The notes under the pieces: model-generated | What the model was told of the DNA's origin: nothing | What the model saw: only the letters and a program-made list of their open reading frames with translations | The model's database searches: none | Assembly: GCA_018672315.1 (NCBI GenBank) | Contig: CP076053.1 | Coordinates: 1,165,827-1,229,826 of the forward strand | Length of the DNA: 64,000 nucleotides | Reading direction: 5' to 3' | DNA from: Nocardioidaceae bacterium | Lineage (GTDB): Bacteria; Actinomycetota; Actinomycetes; Propionibacteriales; Nocardioidaceae | Shown: positions 55,286-63,701 of the stretch, in pieces | Layout of the letters: every line of letters starts with the position of its first letter | How positions within the stretch are numbered: position 1 is the stretch's first letter | Program-made: the position numbers and the translations under genes

Positions 55286-56749
55286 GTGCCACCGATCCGC
55301 CGCTACCGCGCGACCCCCGTGCCGTCGCCGGCGGACCTGCACCTGCTGCGCCGGTTCAGCTTCGGCTACACCCCTGCCCTGCGCGCCGAGGCCGCCGCCG
55401 CGGGCGGGGCCCGGTCCTGGTTCGAGCAGCAGCTCGCCCCCTCCCGGATCTCCGACCCCCGCGGGCAGGCCGTCGACGGCTGGTTCCCCCTGCTGGCGCA
55501 CAGCCCGCGCACGGCGTTCGAGAACCAGAAGTCCGGCCGCGTGCACCGCAACCACTACACCTGGTCGATCGCCCGTCGCGCCCTGCTGCGGCAGACGTAC
55601 TCCTCGCGCCAGGTGCACGAGGTGATGACGGAGTTCTGGCTCAACCATCTCCACGTGTACGCCCAGGCCTCCCCGGCCTGGCCGTTCCGGCCCGGCTACG
55701 ACGAGGTCGTACGCCACCACGCGCTCGGGCGCTTCACCGACCTGCTCGCCGCGGCCGTCACGCACCCCGCGATGCTGCGGTACCTCGACGCCGACTCCTC
55801 GGTCGCCGGCGAGATCAACGAGAACCTCGGCCGGGAGCTGCTCGAGCTGCACACGCTGGGGCGGGAGTCCGGCTACAGCGAGGTCGACGTACGCAACGCG
55901 GCGAAGGTGCTCACCGGCCTCGGCGTCGACCGCATCACCCTCCAGCCGGTCTGGAACGAGCGCGACCACGAGCGCGGCCTGCTGTCGGTGCTGGGCATCT
56001 CCGTGCCCAACCTGCTCGGCAGCGGCCGTGACGCCATCGCCGACCTCCTCGCCCGACTGGCCGTGCACCCGGCGACCGCACGGCGCATCGCGACCAAGCT
56101 CGCGGTGCGGTTCGTCGCCGACGACCCGCCGGCCGCACTGGTGGACCGGGTGGCCGAGGCGTTCCTGTCCTCCGGCACCTCGATCCCCGCGACGCTGCGC
56201 GCGCTGGTCGACGACCCGCTGTTCCGTGCGGCGGCGCAACCGAAGGTGCGTACGCCCATGGAGGACGTCGTGGCCACCCTCCGCGCGCTCGAGGTGACGG
56301 TCGGTCGCCCCGGGGACCCCGGTGACGGCGCGGCCGCGGCGAACGCCGTGCTGTGGCTCACCACGTCTGTCGGCCAGAGGCCGTGGCACTGGGTGACCCC
56401 CGACGGGTTCCCCGACCGCTCCGAGGCCTGGGCGTCGGCGTCACGGATGCTCGCGTCGTTCCGCGTGCACCACAACCTGGCCGGCGGCTACTACCCCCGC
56501 GAGCGCGTCACCTACCGGCCCGCCGGCTCCCGGCTGCCCCGACGACGGATGCGCTTCGACACCCTGACCGACCACCTCAGCCGCACGCTCCGGGGACGCC
56601 CCGTGGACGCGCGTACGCTCGCCGCGGCCTGCCGCTACCTCGAGGTCTCGCCCGGCACGGTGATCACCCGCTCGCACCCCGTGGTGCGCTGGCGGATGCC
56701 GTGGCTGCTGGCCCTGCTGCTGGACTCACCGGAGCACATGACGCGATGA
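55286..56749 (+). CDS. DUF1800 family protein
   Basis: A 487-residue protein of a widespread family that is nearly always paired with DUF1501. It begins with the family motif LLRRFSFGYTP near residue 20, and has LNHLHVY near 118 and ENLGRELLELHTLG near 180. It ends in a helix near a hydrophobic LLALLLDSPEH. No signal peptide is visible in the GTG-started form, so export may depend on its Tat-targeted partner. The stop overlaps the DUF1501 start as ATGA. The role is unknown; roles in secretion or surface polymer assembly have been proposed for the family by association (not established). Confidence 0.88.
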   Translation: MPPIRRYRATPVPSPADLHLLRRFSFGYTPALRAEAAAAGGARSWFEQQLAPSRISDPRGQAVDGWFPLLAHSPRTAFENQKSGRVHRNHYTWSIARRALLRQTYSSRQVHEVMTEFWLNHLHVYAQASPAWPFRPGYDEVVRHHALGRFTDLLAAAVTHPAMLRYLDADSSVAGEINENLGRELLELHTLGRESGYSEVDVRNAAKVLTGLGVDRITLQPVWNERDHERGLLSVLGISVPNLLGSGRDAIADLLARLAVHPATARRIATKLAVRFVADDPPAALVDRVAEAFLSSGTSIPATLRALVDDPLFRAAAQPKVRTPMEDVVATLRALEVTVGRPGDPGDGAAAANAVLWLTTSVGQRPWHWVTPDGFPDRSEAWASASRMLASFRVHHNLAGGYYPRERVTYRPAGSRLPRRRMRFDTLTDHLSRTLRGRPVDARTLAAACRYLEVSPGTVITRSHPVVRWRMPWLLALLLDSPEHMTR

Positions 56750-58071
56750 CCGCACCTGACACGGACCACGGAGTCGAGGCACCCTGCTGCACCGAGGGCG
56801 CCGCACTCACCCGCCGCGGGCTGCTCCAGGGCATCGGCGGCGGGCTCGCCGCGACCACGATGTTCGGCTCCACCGCGCTCGGGGTGCTCGGCGGCCCCGC
56901 GTACGCCGCCCCGACCCTGCCCGGGGCCCTGCCCGCCGCGGCGGGGACCCCGCAGAACGTCGTCGTCGTGCTGTCGCTGTCCGGCGGCGCGGACATGCTG
57001 AGCCTCGTCGTGCCGCACGGCGACCCCGGCTACTACCGGGCGCGGTCCTCGATCGCGGTGCCGCGCGGCGCCCTGTGGGCCCAGGACGGCTTCTTCGGCC
57101 TCCACCCGGCGCTGCGACCGCTGCAGCCGTGGTGGGAGACCCGCCGGCTCGCGGTGGTCACCGGCACCGGACTCCCCGTGCCGAACCGCTCGCACTTCGC
57201 GGCGCTGGAGGAGCTCGAGGACGCCGGCCCCGGCGACGCGCTGCGCGCCGGCTGGCTGAACCGGGCACTCGGTGCCGTCGCCGGGGAGGACCCGCAGCAG
57301 GGCGTGCACGTGGGGTCCGGGATGCTGCCGACCGCGCTCGCCGGGCCGACCCCGACGCTCGCGGTGGCCGAGCTCGACGCCACCGAGCTGAACGGGCCCA
57401 TGGGCTCGCACCGGCGGGACCGGGCCGCGGCACTGCGTCGCATGTGGGGCGGCACGCAGGGACCGCTGGGCGACTCGGCCCGCAAGGCCCTGACCGTCGC
57501 CGCGGACCTCAGGCCGGTGGTGGGCTCGCCGTACGCGCCGTCCAACGGCGCCCGCTACCCCGCCACCGACCTCGGTGACGCCCTGAAGGACGCCGCACGG
57601 CTGATCCGATCGGGCAGCGGCGTCCGCGCGATCACCGTCGACCACGGCTCGTGGGACATGCACGCCTACCTCGGCGACGTCGACGACCCGCGCGACCGCT
57701 CCATGCGCACCATGGCCACCGGTCTGGCGCAGGGGCTGGCGGCCTTCTGCACCGACCTCGGATCGCTGCTCGGCTCGCACGTCACGGTCGTGACGGTCTC
57801 GGAGTTCGGCCGCCGTGTCGTGGAGAACGGGTCCGGCGGGCTGGACCACGGGTGGGGGTCGGCGATGCTGCTGCTCGGAGCCGGCGTACGCGGGGGTCGC
57901 TACCTGGGCCGGTGGCCCGGCCTGGACGCCGCGTCCCTGCGCGAGGGCGACCTCGCCGTGACCACGGACTACCGCTCGGTGCTGGCCGAGGTGGTCACGC
58001 GACGGCTGGGAGTCTCCTCGGCCGCCGCCTTCCCGGGGTTCACCCCGCAGGGCGTCGGCGCCGTCGTCTGA
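56746..58071 (+). CDS. DUF1501 family protein with Tat signal
   Basis: A 441-residue protein from a family similar to alkaline phosphatase/sulfatase folds. It begins with a twin-arginine signal, LTRRGLLQGIGGGLAATTMF, with RR at residues 23-24 and a hydrophobic helix ending at AYA. VVVVLSLSGGADMLSLVVPH near 70, DHGSWDMHAYL near 305 and SEFGRRVVENGSGGLDHGWG near 355 match DUF1501, where the Asp and His residues probably bind metal. It is paired and coupled with DUF1800. A secreted, folded, cofactor-containing enzyme is likely. Confidence 0.88.
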   Translation: MTAPDTDHGVEAPCCTEGAALTRRGLLQGIGGGLAATTMFGSTALGVLGGPAYAAPTLPGALPAAAGTPQNVVVVLSLSGGADMLSLVVPHGDPGYYRARSSIAVPRGALWAQDGFFGLHPALRPLQPWWETRRLAVVTGTGLPVPNRSHFAALEELEDAGPGDALRAGWLNRALGAVAGEDPQQGVHVGSGMLPTALAGPTPTLAVAELDATELNGPMGSHRRDRAAALRRMWGGTQGPLGDSARKALTVAADLRPVVGSPYAPSNGARYPATDLGDALKDAARLIRSGSGVRAITVDHGSWDMHAYLGDVDDPRDRSMRTMATGLAQGLAAFCTDLGSLLGSHVTVVTVSEFGRRVVENGSGGLDHGWGSAMLLLGAGVRGGRYLGRWPGLDAASLREGDLAVTTDYRSVLAEVVTRRLGVSSAAAFPGFTPQGVGAVV

Positions 58072-58108
58072 GCCGCCGCGGTGAGGTGACCGCCGCCACG
58101 GCTCGGCG

Positions 58109-58114
58109 TACGCT
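58109..58114 (+). promoter_or_regulatory. Leaderless -10 box of the gcdH-like gene
   Basis: TACGCT followed by eight bases and ATG 58123. No ribosome site precedes the ATG. Confidence 0.45.
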
Positions 58115-58122
58115 CGGCTGCC

Positions 58123-59322
58123 ATGAGCACCTCCACCAAGCGCCCCGCGTTCGACCGCGACGACCCGGCCGGCATCGACGAGCAGCTGAGCGTCGAGGAG
58201 ATCGCCGTGCGCGACTCCGTACGCCAGCTCGTCGCCCCGTGGCGCGAGGAGGTCGGCCAGTGGTTCGAGGACGGCGAGGTGCCGGACCCGCGCGGCATGA
58301 TGAAGCAGTGCGGCGAGCTCGGTCTCCTCGGCATGCACCTGGAGGGGTACGGCTGCGCCGGCATGAGCGCCGTCGACTACGGCCTGGCCTGCCTCGAACT
58401 CGAGGCGTGCGACTCCGCGGTGCGGTCGATGGTCTCGGTGCAGGGGTCGCTGTCGATGTACGCCATCTGGGCGTTCGGCACGGAGGAGCAGAAGCAGGAG
58501 TGGCTCCCGCGCATGGCCGCCGGCGACGCGATCGGCTGCTTCGGTCTCACCGAGCCCGACCACGGGTCGGACCCGAGCAACATGCGTACGCGCGCCAAGC
58601 GCGACGGTGCCGGTGAGGACGCCGACTGGATCCTCGACGGTCGCAAGATGTGGATCTCCAACGGCTCGATCGCCGACGTGGCCGTGGTCTGGGCGCAGAC
58701 CGAGGAGGGCATCCGCGGGTTCGTCGTGCCCACCGAGTCCGAGGGCTTCAGCGCGCCGGAGATTAAGCACAAGATGTCGCTGCGCGCCTCGATCACCTCG
58801 GAACTGGTGATGGACGGCGTACGCCTCCCCGCCTCGGCGGTGCTGCCCGAGGTCACCGGGCTGAAGGGGCCGCTGTCGTGCCTGACCGAGGCGCGCTACG
58901 GCATCATCTGGGGGTCATTGGGCGCCGCGCGCGACTCGCTGTACGCCGCGCTGGACTACGCGGGCCAGCGGGTGCAGTTCGACAAGCCGATCGCGGCCTA
59001 CCAGCTGACCCAGCAGAAGTTCGCGGACATGACGCTCGAGCTCGTGAAGGGGCAGCTGCTCGCGCTGCACCTGGGCCGCTCGAAGGACAAGGGGCTCATC
59101 CGTCCCGAGCACGTCAGCATCGGCAAGCTCAACAACATCCGCGAGGCCATCGAGATCTGCCGCACCTCCCGCACGATCCTGGGCGCGAACGGCATCTCGC
59201 TGGAGTACCCGGTCATCCGGCACGCCAACAATCTCGAGTCGGTGCTGACCTACGAGGGCACCGTCGAGATGCACACGCTCGTGCTCGGGCAGGCCCTCAC
59301 CGGGCACGCCGCCTTCCGCTGA
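58123..59322 (+). CDS. gcdH: Acyl-CoA dehydrogenase, glutaryl-CoA dehydrogenase type
   Basis: FAD enzyme that oxidises and decarboxylates glutaryl-CoA to crotonyl-CoA in lysine and tryptophan breakdown. The acyl-CoA dehydrogenase domains are intact: CFGLTEPDHGSDPSNMRTRA near 145, WISNGSIADVAVVW near 180, and the C-terminal domain. The catalytic Glu lies in TYEGTVEMHTLVLGQALTG near 375, where glutaryl-CoA dehydrogenases have TYEGTxxxHxLILGRAITG. RYGIIWGSLGAARDS also matches them. Length of 399 residues is normal. It ends 78 bases before the convergent dcd. Confidence 0.88.
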   Translation: MSTSTKRPAFDRDDPAGIDEQLSVEEIAVRDSVRQLVAPWREEVGQWFEDGEVPDPRGMMKQCGELGLLGMHLEGYGCAGMSAVDYGLACLELEACDSAVRSMVSVQGSLSMYAIWAFGTEEQKQEWLPRMAAGDAIGCFGLTEPDHGSDPSNMRTRAKRDGAGEDADWILDGRKMWISNGSIADVAVVWAQTEEGIRGFVVPTESEGFSAPEIKHKMSLRASITSELVMDGVRLPASAVLPEVTGLKGPLSCLTEARYGIIWGSLGAARDSLYAALDYAGQRVQFDKPIAAYQLTQQKFADMTLELVKGQLLALHLGRSKDKGLIRPEHVSIGKLNNIREAIEICRTSRTILGANGISLEYPVIRHANNLESVLTYEGTVEMHTLVLGQALTGHAAFR

Positions 59323-59337
59323 GCGGCCTCGGGTCGC

Positions 59338-59385
59338 GTGCGTGAACCTCTCGACGCGCCACAGCGCGTCCTGGGGTTCACGCAC
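59338..59385. terminator. Bidirectional terminator between gcdH and dcd
   Basis: Outer arms GTGCGTGAACC (59338-59348) and GGTTCACGCAC (59375-59385) are perfectly complementary, with an inner stem GACGCG/CGCGTC at 59353-59358 and 59365-59370. It lies between two convergent genes. Confidence 0.7.
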
Positions 59386-59400
59386 CGCGGCGCGCGGTGC

Positions 59401-59979
59401 TCAGTCGATGCGGGTGCGGTGGAAGTTCGCGTACGACCGGCTCGCCGTCGGGCCGCGCTGACCCTGGTAGCGGGACCCGTACTTCTCCGAGCCGTACGGG
59501 TGCGTCGCCGGGCTGGAGAGCCGGAAGAAGCACATCTGCCCGATCTTCATGCCGGGGTAGAGCGTGATCGGCAGGTTCGCGACGTTCGCGAGTTCGAGCG
59601 TCACGTGACCCGAGAAGCCGGGGTCGATGAAGCCTGCGGTCGAGTGCGTCAGCAGCCCGAGCCGTCCCAGGGAGCTCTTGCCCTCCAGACGCGCGGCCAC
59701 GTCGTCGGGCAGCGTGACGACCTCGTACGTCGACCCGAGCACGAACTCGCCCGGGTGCAGGATGAACGGCTCGTCGCCCTCGGGCTCCACCTCGCGCGTC
59801 AGCTCCGGCTGCGCGATGGACGGGTCGATGTGGGGGTAGCGATGGTTCTCGAACGTGCGGAAGAAGCGGTCCAGCCGCACGTCGATGCTCGACGGCTGCA
59901 CCATCTCGGGGTCCCAGGGGTCCAGGGCCACACGCCCGGCGTCGATCTCGGCGTGGATGTCACGGTCGGAGAGCAGCAC
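59401..59979 (-). CDS. dcd: dCTP deaminase
   Basis: Converts dCTP to dUTP, supplying dUMP for thymidylate. It has the trimeric dUTPase-like fold: [20 protein letters not shown] start, [11 protein letters not shown] near 28, [20 protein letters not shown] near 110 and [20 protein letters not shown] after it. With 192 residues it resembles the actinobacterial enzyme, which in mycobacteria also hydrolyses dUTP; whether this one does is not visible. GTG 59979 is six bases after TAGCCT, a leaderless layout. Confidence 0.95.
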   Translation of the reverse strand: MLLSDRDIHAEIDAGRVALDPWDPEMVQPSSIDVRLDRFFRTFENHRYPHIDPSIAQPELTREVEPEGDEPFILHPGEFVLGSTYEVVTLPDDVAARLEGKSSLGRLGLLTHSTAGFIDPGFSGHVTLELANVANLPITLYPGMKIGQMCFFRLSSPATHPYGSEKYGSRYQGQRGPTASRSYANFHRTRID

Positions 59980-60028
59980 GGCGTGAGGCTACCCCGCGCC
60001 CTCGCTCAGCCCGGCGTACGCCGTCGGT

Positions 60029-60034
60029 TAGAGT
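60029..60034 (+). promoter_or_regulatory. -10 box of the tRNA-Gly gene
   Basis: TAGAGT lies 14 bases before the mature 5' end. It is the only such box in the short gap between dcd and the tRNA. Confidence 0.5.
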
Positions 60035-60048
60035 CGGGGCGCAGTCCC

Positions 60049-60119
60049 GCGGATGTAGTTCAATGGCAGAACATCAGCTTCCCAAGCTGAGAATGCGAGT
60101 TCGATTCTCGTCATCCGCT
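60049..60119 (+). tRNA. tRNA-Gly (anticodon CCC)
   Basis: Cloverleaf folds completely: acceptor stem GCGGATG with CATCCGC, anticodon stem TCAGC/GCTGA with loop TTCCCAA giving anticodon CCC for GGG codons, and a T-arm with GTTCGATTC. The discriminator is T at 60119, and CCA is encoded at 60120-60122. It is in a gap between dcd and an MFS gene, and no integrase or attachment repeat is seen. Confidence 0.97.
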
Positions 60120-60135
60120 CCACCACACGGTGACC

Positions 60136-61527
60136 TCAGTCCAACGTGACGGGCGCCGCGTCGTACGCCCCGCCCGAGGTATCTCGTGGTTCCTCGGCAG
60201 CCGAACGCCGGCGCTCGTCACCGATCTCCGGCAGCAGCACGATGACGCCGAGCACAGGCAGCAGGGCGAGGAGCCCGAGGGCCACCGGCACGCCCAGGGC
60301 GTCGCCGACGCCACCGACCACGGCGGCACCGATCGAGCCGCCCAACAGGAAGCACAGCGTGGCCACACCGAGCGCGACCCCGCGGACCGGGGCTCGGACG
60401 GCATCGGAGACCGCCGCCGAGAGGCTCGGCTGCCCGACGCCGAAGGCGACGGTGGTGAAGAGAACCGTGCCGACCAGGAGCGGCAGCCGCAGCCACGGGC
60501 TCTCGATGGCCGTGCCGAGCGCGGCGAGTGCCATCGCCCCCGCGGAGACCACGGCCGCGCCCACCAGCACCTTCGTCGCGCCGACGCGGGCGAGCACGCG
60601 GCCGACGTACTGCGGGATGAGCAGCGCCAGCGCCGCCGAGGGCAGCAGCAGGAGCCCGACGTGCCAGGTCTCCCACCCCTCGCCGACCAGCACGGCCGGC
60701 ACGCCGACGAGCAGCGCGAACCACGAGGCAGGGATCGCCGACGCGGCGAGGGCGCTGCGTACGACGGTCCTGTTGGTCGCGACCTCCTCCGGCAGGAACC
60801 CCATCGGGTGCCGCTTCACCCACGCGACCACGGCCGGCACACCGAGCGCCAGGAGCGCGACGCCCACGCCGGCCAGCAACAGGCCCGACGCGGGCGACTG
60901 GAGCAGCAGCACGACACCACCGGTGGCCGCCATCACGAGCAGCGCGCCGGGGATGTCGAGGTGGGCCCCGGTGCCTTCGTCGGTCAGCGCGTGCCAGATG
61001 AACGGCAGCACCAGCAGGCCGAGCACCGGCAGCGCCATCACGGCGCGCCACCCGAAGGCGGACTCGACGGTGCCGCCGACGAGCGGTCCGAGGCAGCTCA
61101 CCGCAGCCGCCGCGCCGGCGAGGCGGGCGAGCGCGTTGCCGCGTACGTCGCCGTCGTAGCGCGCCGAGAGCGCCGCGACACCCAGGGTCGGGATGGCGGC
61201 CGCGCCGAATCCCTGCATGCCGCGCGCGGCGATGAGCACGGCGAGGTTCGGCGCGAGCGCCGCGCCCAGGGCGCCCAGGACCATCAGGGCGAGACCGACG
61301 GCCAGGGGCCAACGCACCCCGACGAGGTCGGAGATGCGTCCGTACACGGCCGTGGTGATCGCCAGCATCAGGGTGTAGAGGCTGATCGTCCAGGTCGCGA
61401 CGCCGACGGAGGTGCCGAGGTCCTCGGCCATGACGGGCAGCACGACCGCTGCCGAGGAGGATCCCATGCCGGCCAGCCCGAAGAGCAGCCCCATGAGCAG
61501 GCTGACCCGCTTCGCGTCTGACGTCAC
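60136..61527 (-). CDS. MFS transporter, EmrB/QacA-like 14-helix type
   Basis: A 463-residue membrane exporter. The first helices carry GSSSAAVVLPVMAEDLGTSV and the loop motif GRISDLVGVRWPLAVG, and motif C-like GLGPLVGG is seen as SCLGPLVGGTVESAFGWRAV near 145, typical of drug:H+ antiporters with 14 helices. The tail is short and polar. The start overlaps the next minus-strand gene's stop by four bases (GTGA). No regulator or resistance gene accompanies it. Substrate unknown. The 3' end lies 14 bases from the tRNA CCA, on the opposite strand. Confidence 0.85.
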   Translation of the reverse strand: MTSDAKRVSLLMGLLFGLAGMGSSSAAVVLPVMAEDLGTSVGVATWTISLYTLMLAITTAVYGRISDLVGVRWPLAVGLALMVLGALGAALAPNLAVLIAARGMQGFGAAAIPTLGVAALSARYDGDVRGNALARLAGAAAAVSCLGPLVGGTVESAFGWRAVMALPVLGLLVLPFIWHALTDEGTGAHLDIPGALLVMAATGGVVLLLQSPASGLLLAGVGVALLALGVPAVVAWVKRHPMGFLPEEVATNRTVVRSALAASAIPASWFALLVGVPAVLVGEGWETWHVGLLLLPSAALALLIPQYVGRVLARVGATKVLVGAAVVSAGAMALAALGTAIESPWLRLPLLVGTVLFTTVAFGVGQPSLSAAVSDAVRAPVRGVALGVATLCFLLGGSIGAAVVGGVGDALGVPVALGLLALLPVLGVIVLLPEIGDERRRSAAEEPRDTSGGAYDAAPVTLD

Positions 61528-62147
61528 CGGGGGTCAACAGTCCGGGCGGGGTGGTTGTTCCCGGCATCGGTCGTCTTCGTACGCCACGCCAGCCACGACC
61601 CCGCGACCAGCGCCCCGAGGGAGCCGAGCACCTCGTCGCCGAGCGTGTCCTCGTACGCCCCGTCGAGCTCGGTGCCGCCGCGGATGAAGGCGTAGTACTC
61701 CCCGATCTCCCACCCGATCGCGAGCAGCGCCCCGAGACCCGTGACGAGGGCGACCTGCACCCATCGGGGTCGCACGTCGCGAGCGACCAGCAGCCCGATG
61801 CCCGCGAGCAGCAGCGCCCAGTTGACGAGGTGGTTGGCGTCGTCCCACCACGAGACCGCGTCGTAGAGGTCGAGCGTGTTGCCCGTGACGTCGACGAGGA
61901 ACGGCGCCATGACCAGCCCGAACGCGAGCCAGGGCACGGGGCGCGCCCCGCCGGCGCCGCGCCGTCCGCGGAACACCCACCACAGCACCGGGGCGACGAG
62001 CATCATCAGCGGGTAGAGCACCAGCCGCGACCCGAACGCCTTGCCCTCGAACTGAGGCAGGTCCACGAAGACCGCCGCGGCCAGCTGCAGCACGGTTAGC
62101 ACCCAGACGGCAGCGACCACGGGAGGGCCCGAACGGGAGGCGGTCAT
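61524..62147 (-). CDS. Hypothetical membrane protein (DUF2238-like)
   Basis: A 207-residue protein with five or six hydrophobic helices. The conserved-looking pieces LDLYDAVSWWDDANHLVNWA near 110 and IGWEIGEYYAFIRGGTELDG near 155, followed by YEDTLGDEVLGSLGALVAG, resemble the YjdF/DUF2238 group, in which Asp, His and Glu residues lie in the membrane. Family assignment is from memory of that motif. ATG 62147 is used. It is coupled to the MFS gene downstream by a 4-base overlap. Function unknown. Confidence 0.65.
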   Translation of the reverse strand: MTASRSGPPVVAAVWVLTVLQLAAAVFVDLPQFEGKAFGSRLVLYPLMMLVAPVLWWVFRGRRGAGGARPVPWLAFGLVMAPFLVDVTGNTLDLYDAVSWWDDANHLVNWALLLAGIGLLVARDVRPRWVQVALVTGLGALLAIGWEIGEYYAFIRGGTELDGAYEDTLGDEVLGSLGALVAGSWLAWRTKTTDAGNNHPARTVDPR

Positions 62148-62189
62148 GAGCGGATCGTGCCACCCGCGGGCAGCGGGTAGGGGGTGGTC

Positions 62190-62444
62190 GTGGAACAACG
62201 CTCCGTACGCCGTGCCAAGCGCCGCCGCGCCTACTTCGTGATGATGGGCACCTGCCTGACCCTCATCGTTCTCGCCTGGGGCGTCGTGCGCTTCTTCTCC
62301 ACCACCGCGGCTGTGGTGATGAGCCTGGTCGCCGCGGTCATCCCGCCCATCGCCGCGATCGTGGCGAACCGTGGGCTGACCGACGCCGACAACGACCCGT
62401 TCACCTACCCGGACTCGGGCGGGGACGCGCGGGGCGAGCGATGA
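62190..62444 (+). CDS. DUF3099 family small membrane protein
   Basis: An 84-residue actinobacterial protein. A basic N-terminus (RSVRRAKRRRAYFVMMG) leads to two adjacent hydrophobic helices (about 20-38 and 45-65), then ANRGLTDADNDPF. The order Arg-rich then Y-F-x-M-x-G resembles DUF3099. GTG 62190 is used; GTG 62184 would add two residues. The stop overlaps the start of the DUF2461 gene as ATGA. Function unknown. Confidence 0.7.
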   Translation: MEQRSVRRAKRRRAYFVMMGTCLTLIVLAWGVVRFFSTTAAVVMSLVAAVIPPIAAIVANRGLTDADNDPFTYPDSGGDARGER

Positions 62445-63100
62445 GCTTCGCCGGCATCCCAGTGGCCGCCCTCGACTTCTACGACGACCTCGAGCTCGAC
62501 AACACGAAGTCGTTCTGGGAGGCGCGCAAGCAGACGTACGCCGAGGCCGTCCGCGGCCCGATGCAGGCCCTCGCCGCGACGCTCGAGCCGGAGTTCGGCA
62601 AGGCCAAGCTGTTCCGGCCCTACCGCGACGTGCGCTTCAGCAAGGACAAGACGCCGTACAAGACGCACCAGGGGCTGTTCGTCCAGAAGGCCCCGGCGAC
62701 AGGCCTGTACGCCGAGGTGGCCGCGCCCGGCTTCCGTGTGGGCGTCGGTTTCTACCACGCCGAGCCGGCCCGGCTGGCGGCGTTCCGCACGGCGGTCGAC
62801 TCCCCTGCGGGTGAGTCGCTGGAGCGTACGCTCGCCGCTCTCGAGGGCGCCGGCTGGGAACGCGGCGGTGACCGGCTGAAGACCTCACCGCGCGGCTGGG
62901 ACGCGGACCACCCGCGTATCGACCTGCTGCGTCACAAGACGCTGACGCTGGCCAAGCACTACGGCTTCGAGGACTGGATCCACACGCCGGCGCTCGCGGA
63001 CCAGGTCGCGGCGGACTGGCGTGAGGCGATGCCGCTCGTCACGTGGGTCACCGAGCACACCCGGGTCGAGGCCGACGACGTGGTGCTGCGCGAGGGCTGA
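62441..63100 (+). CDS. DUF2461 family protein
   Basis: A 219-residue protein of the widespread DUF2461 family. It begins FAGIPVAALDFYDDLELDNT and has KLFRPYRDVRFSKDKTPYKT near 60 and GVGFYHAEPARLAAFR near 105, the conserved parts of the family. Structures of the family suggest a compact alpha/beta fold, but no activity is established. It is coupled to the DUF3099 gene. It ends before the 21-bp repeat array of locus B. Confidence 0.85.
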   Translation: MSFAGIPVAALDFYDDLELDNTKSFWEARKQTYAEAVRGPMQALAATLEPEFGKAKLFRPYRDVRFSKDKTPYKTHQGLFVQKAPATGLYAEVAAPGFRVGVGFYHAEPARLAAFRTAVDSPAGESLERTLAALEGAGWERGGDRLKTSPRGWDADHPRIDLLRHKTLTLAKHYGFEDWIHTPALADQVAADWREAMPLVTWVTEHTRVEADDVVLREG

Positions 63101-63111
63101 GACCTCCATCG

Positions 63112-63174
63112 GCGCGATTTTGTGCCCTCTGGGCGTGACTATGTGCCCTCTCGGCGCGATTTTGTGCCCTCTCG
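63112..63174. repeat. Three tandem copies of the 21-bp repeat (locus B)
   Basis: Units start at 63112, 63133 and 63154, each 21 bases: they begin GCGCGATT, GCGTGACT and GCGCGATT and end TGCCCTCTGG, TGCCCTCTCG and TGCCCTCTCG. The array ends four bases before the Rrf2 regulator's stop codon on the minus strand, the same geometry as locus A beside purD. Confidence 0.92.
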
Positions 63175-63178
63175 GCGG

Positions 63179-63637
63179 TCAGTGGGGCTGCCAGGCGTCC
63201 TCGTCGCCGGTGCGCTCCTGCACGGCGTCGGGCAGCTCACCCGCGGCGAGGTCGGCGATGGTGACCGACTCGAGCACCTCACGCAGGCTGGACCTCGCCG
63301 CGATCCACACCGGCTGCAGCACGGCGGCGCGCTCGTTGTACTCCACCGCCTCGGGGCGGAGGCCGTACACGCTGACCAGCGGTCCGTCGACCGCCCTGAT
63401 CACGTCGGCGACGCGCACCTCCGCCGCAGCCCTCGCCATGCGCCACCCCCCGGACTGACCGCGCTGCGAGGCACAGATGCCGGCCCGTCGGAGATCGCCG
63501 AGGATCGCCTGGAGGAAGCCGTGCGGGATGTCCTGCCGGGTCGACAGCGACTCGGCGCTGACCGGTCGACCGGACTCCTCGGTGACGATCTCGATCAGCG
63601 CGCGCAGGGCGTAGTCGGACTTGGCGGAGACGCGCAC
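63179..63637 (-). CDS. Rrf2 family transcriptional regulator without cluster cysteines
   Basis: A 152-residue winged-helix regulator of the Rrf2 family (IscR, NsrR, CymR). The start MRVSAKSDYALRALIEIVTE and the HTH ESLSTRQDIPHGFLQAILGD then LRRAGICASQRGQSGGWRMA are typical. The region where IscR/NsrR have three Cys to bind an Fe-S cluster has none here, so it should be a CymR-type, non-cluster regulator. GTG 63637 lies in an inverted repeat that overlaps a GACACT -10 box. The neighbouring TSUP gene suggests a link to sulfur compounds (inference). Confidence 0.87.
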   Translation of the reverse strand: MRVSAKSDYALRALIEIVTEESGRPVSAESLSTRQDIPHGFLQAILGDLRRAGICASQRGQSGGWRMARAAAEVRVADVIRAVDGPLVSVYGLRPEAVEYNERAAVLQPVWIAARSSLREVLESVTIADLAAGELPDAVQERTGDEDAWQPH

Positions 63638-63672
63638 GGCGCCAGTGTCCCATCCGAGGGGGCACTGGCGCC
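63638..63672. promoter_or_regulatory. Inverted repeat between TSUP and Rrf2 genes
   Basis: GGCGCCAGTGTCCC and GGGGCACTGGCGCC pair in 13 of 14 positions around a 7-base loop, directly before the Rrf2 GTG and over its probable -10. It can serve as terminator of the TSUP gene and as an operator for autoregulation. Confidence 0.55.
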
Positions 63673-63701
63673 GCGTACGACGCCCGTCGGCGCAGCAGAG
63701 A

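Noticed and set aside
60049-60122. Integration site of a mobile element at tRNA-Gly
   Set aside because: No integrase, no 3' tRNA fragment repeat and no atypical gene cluster flank the tRNA in the window.
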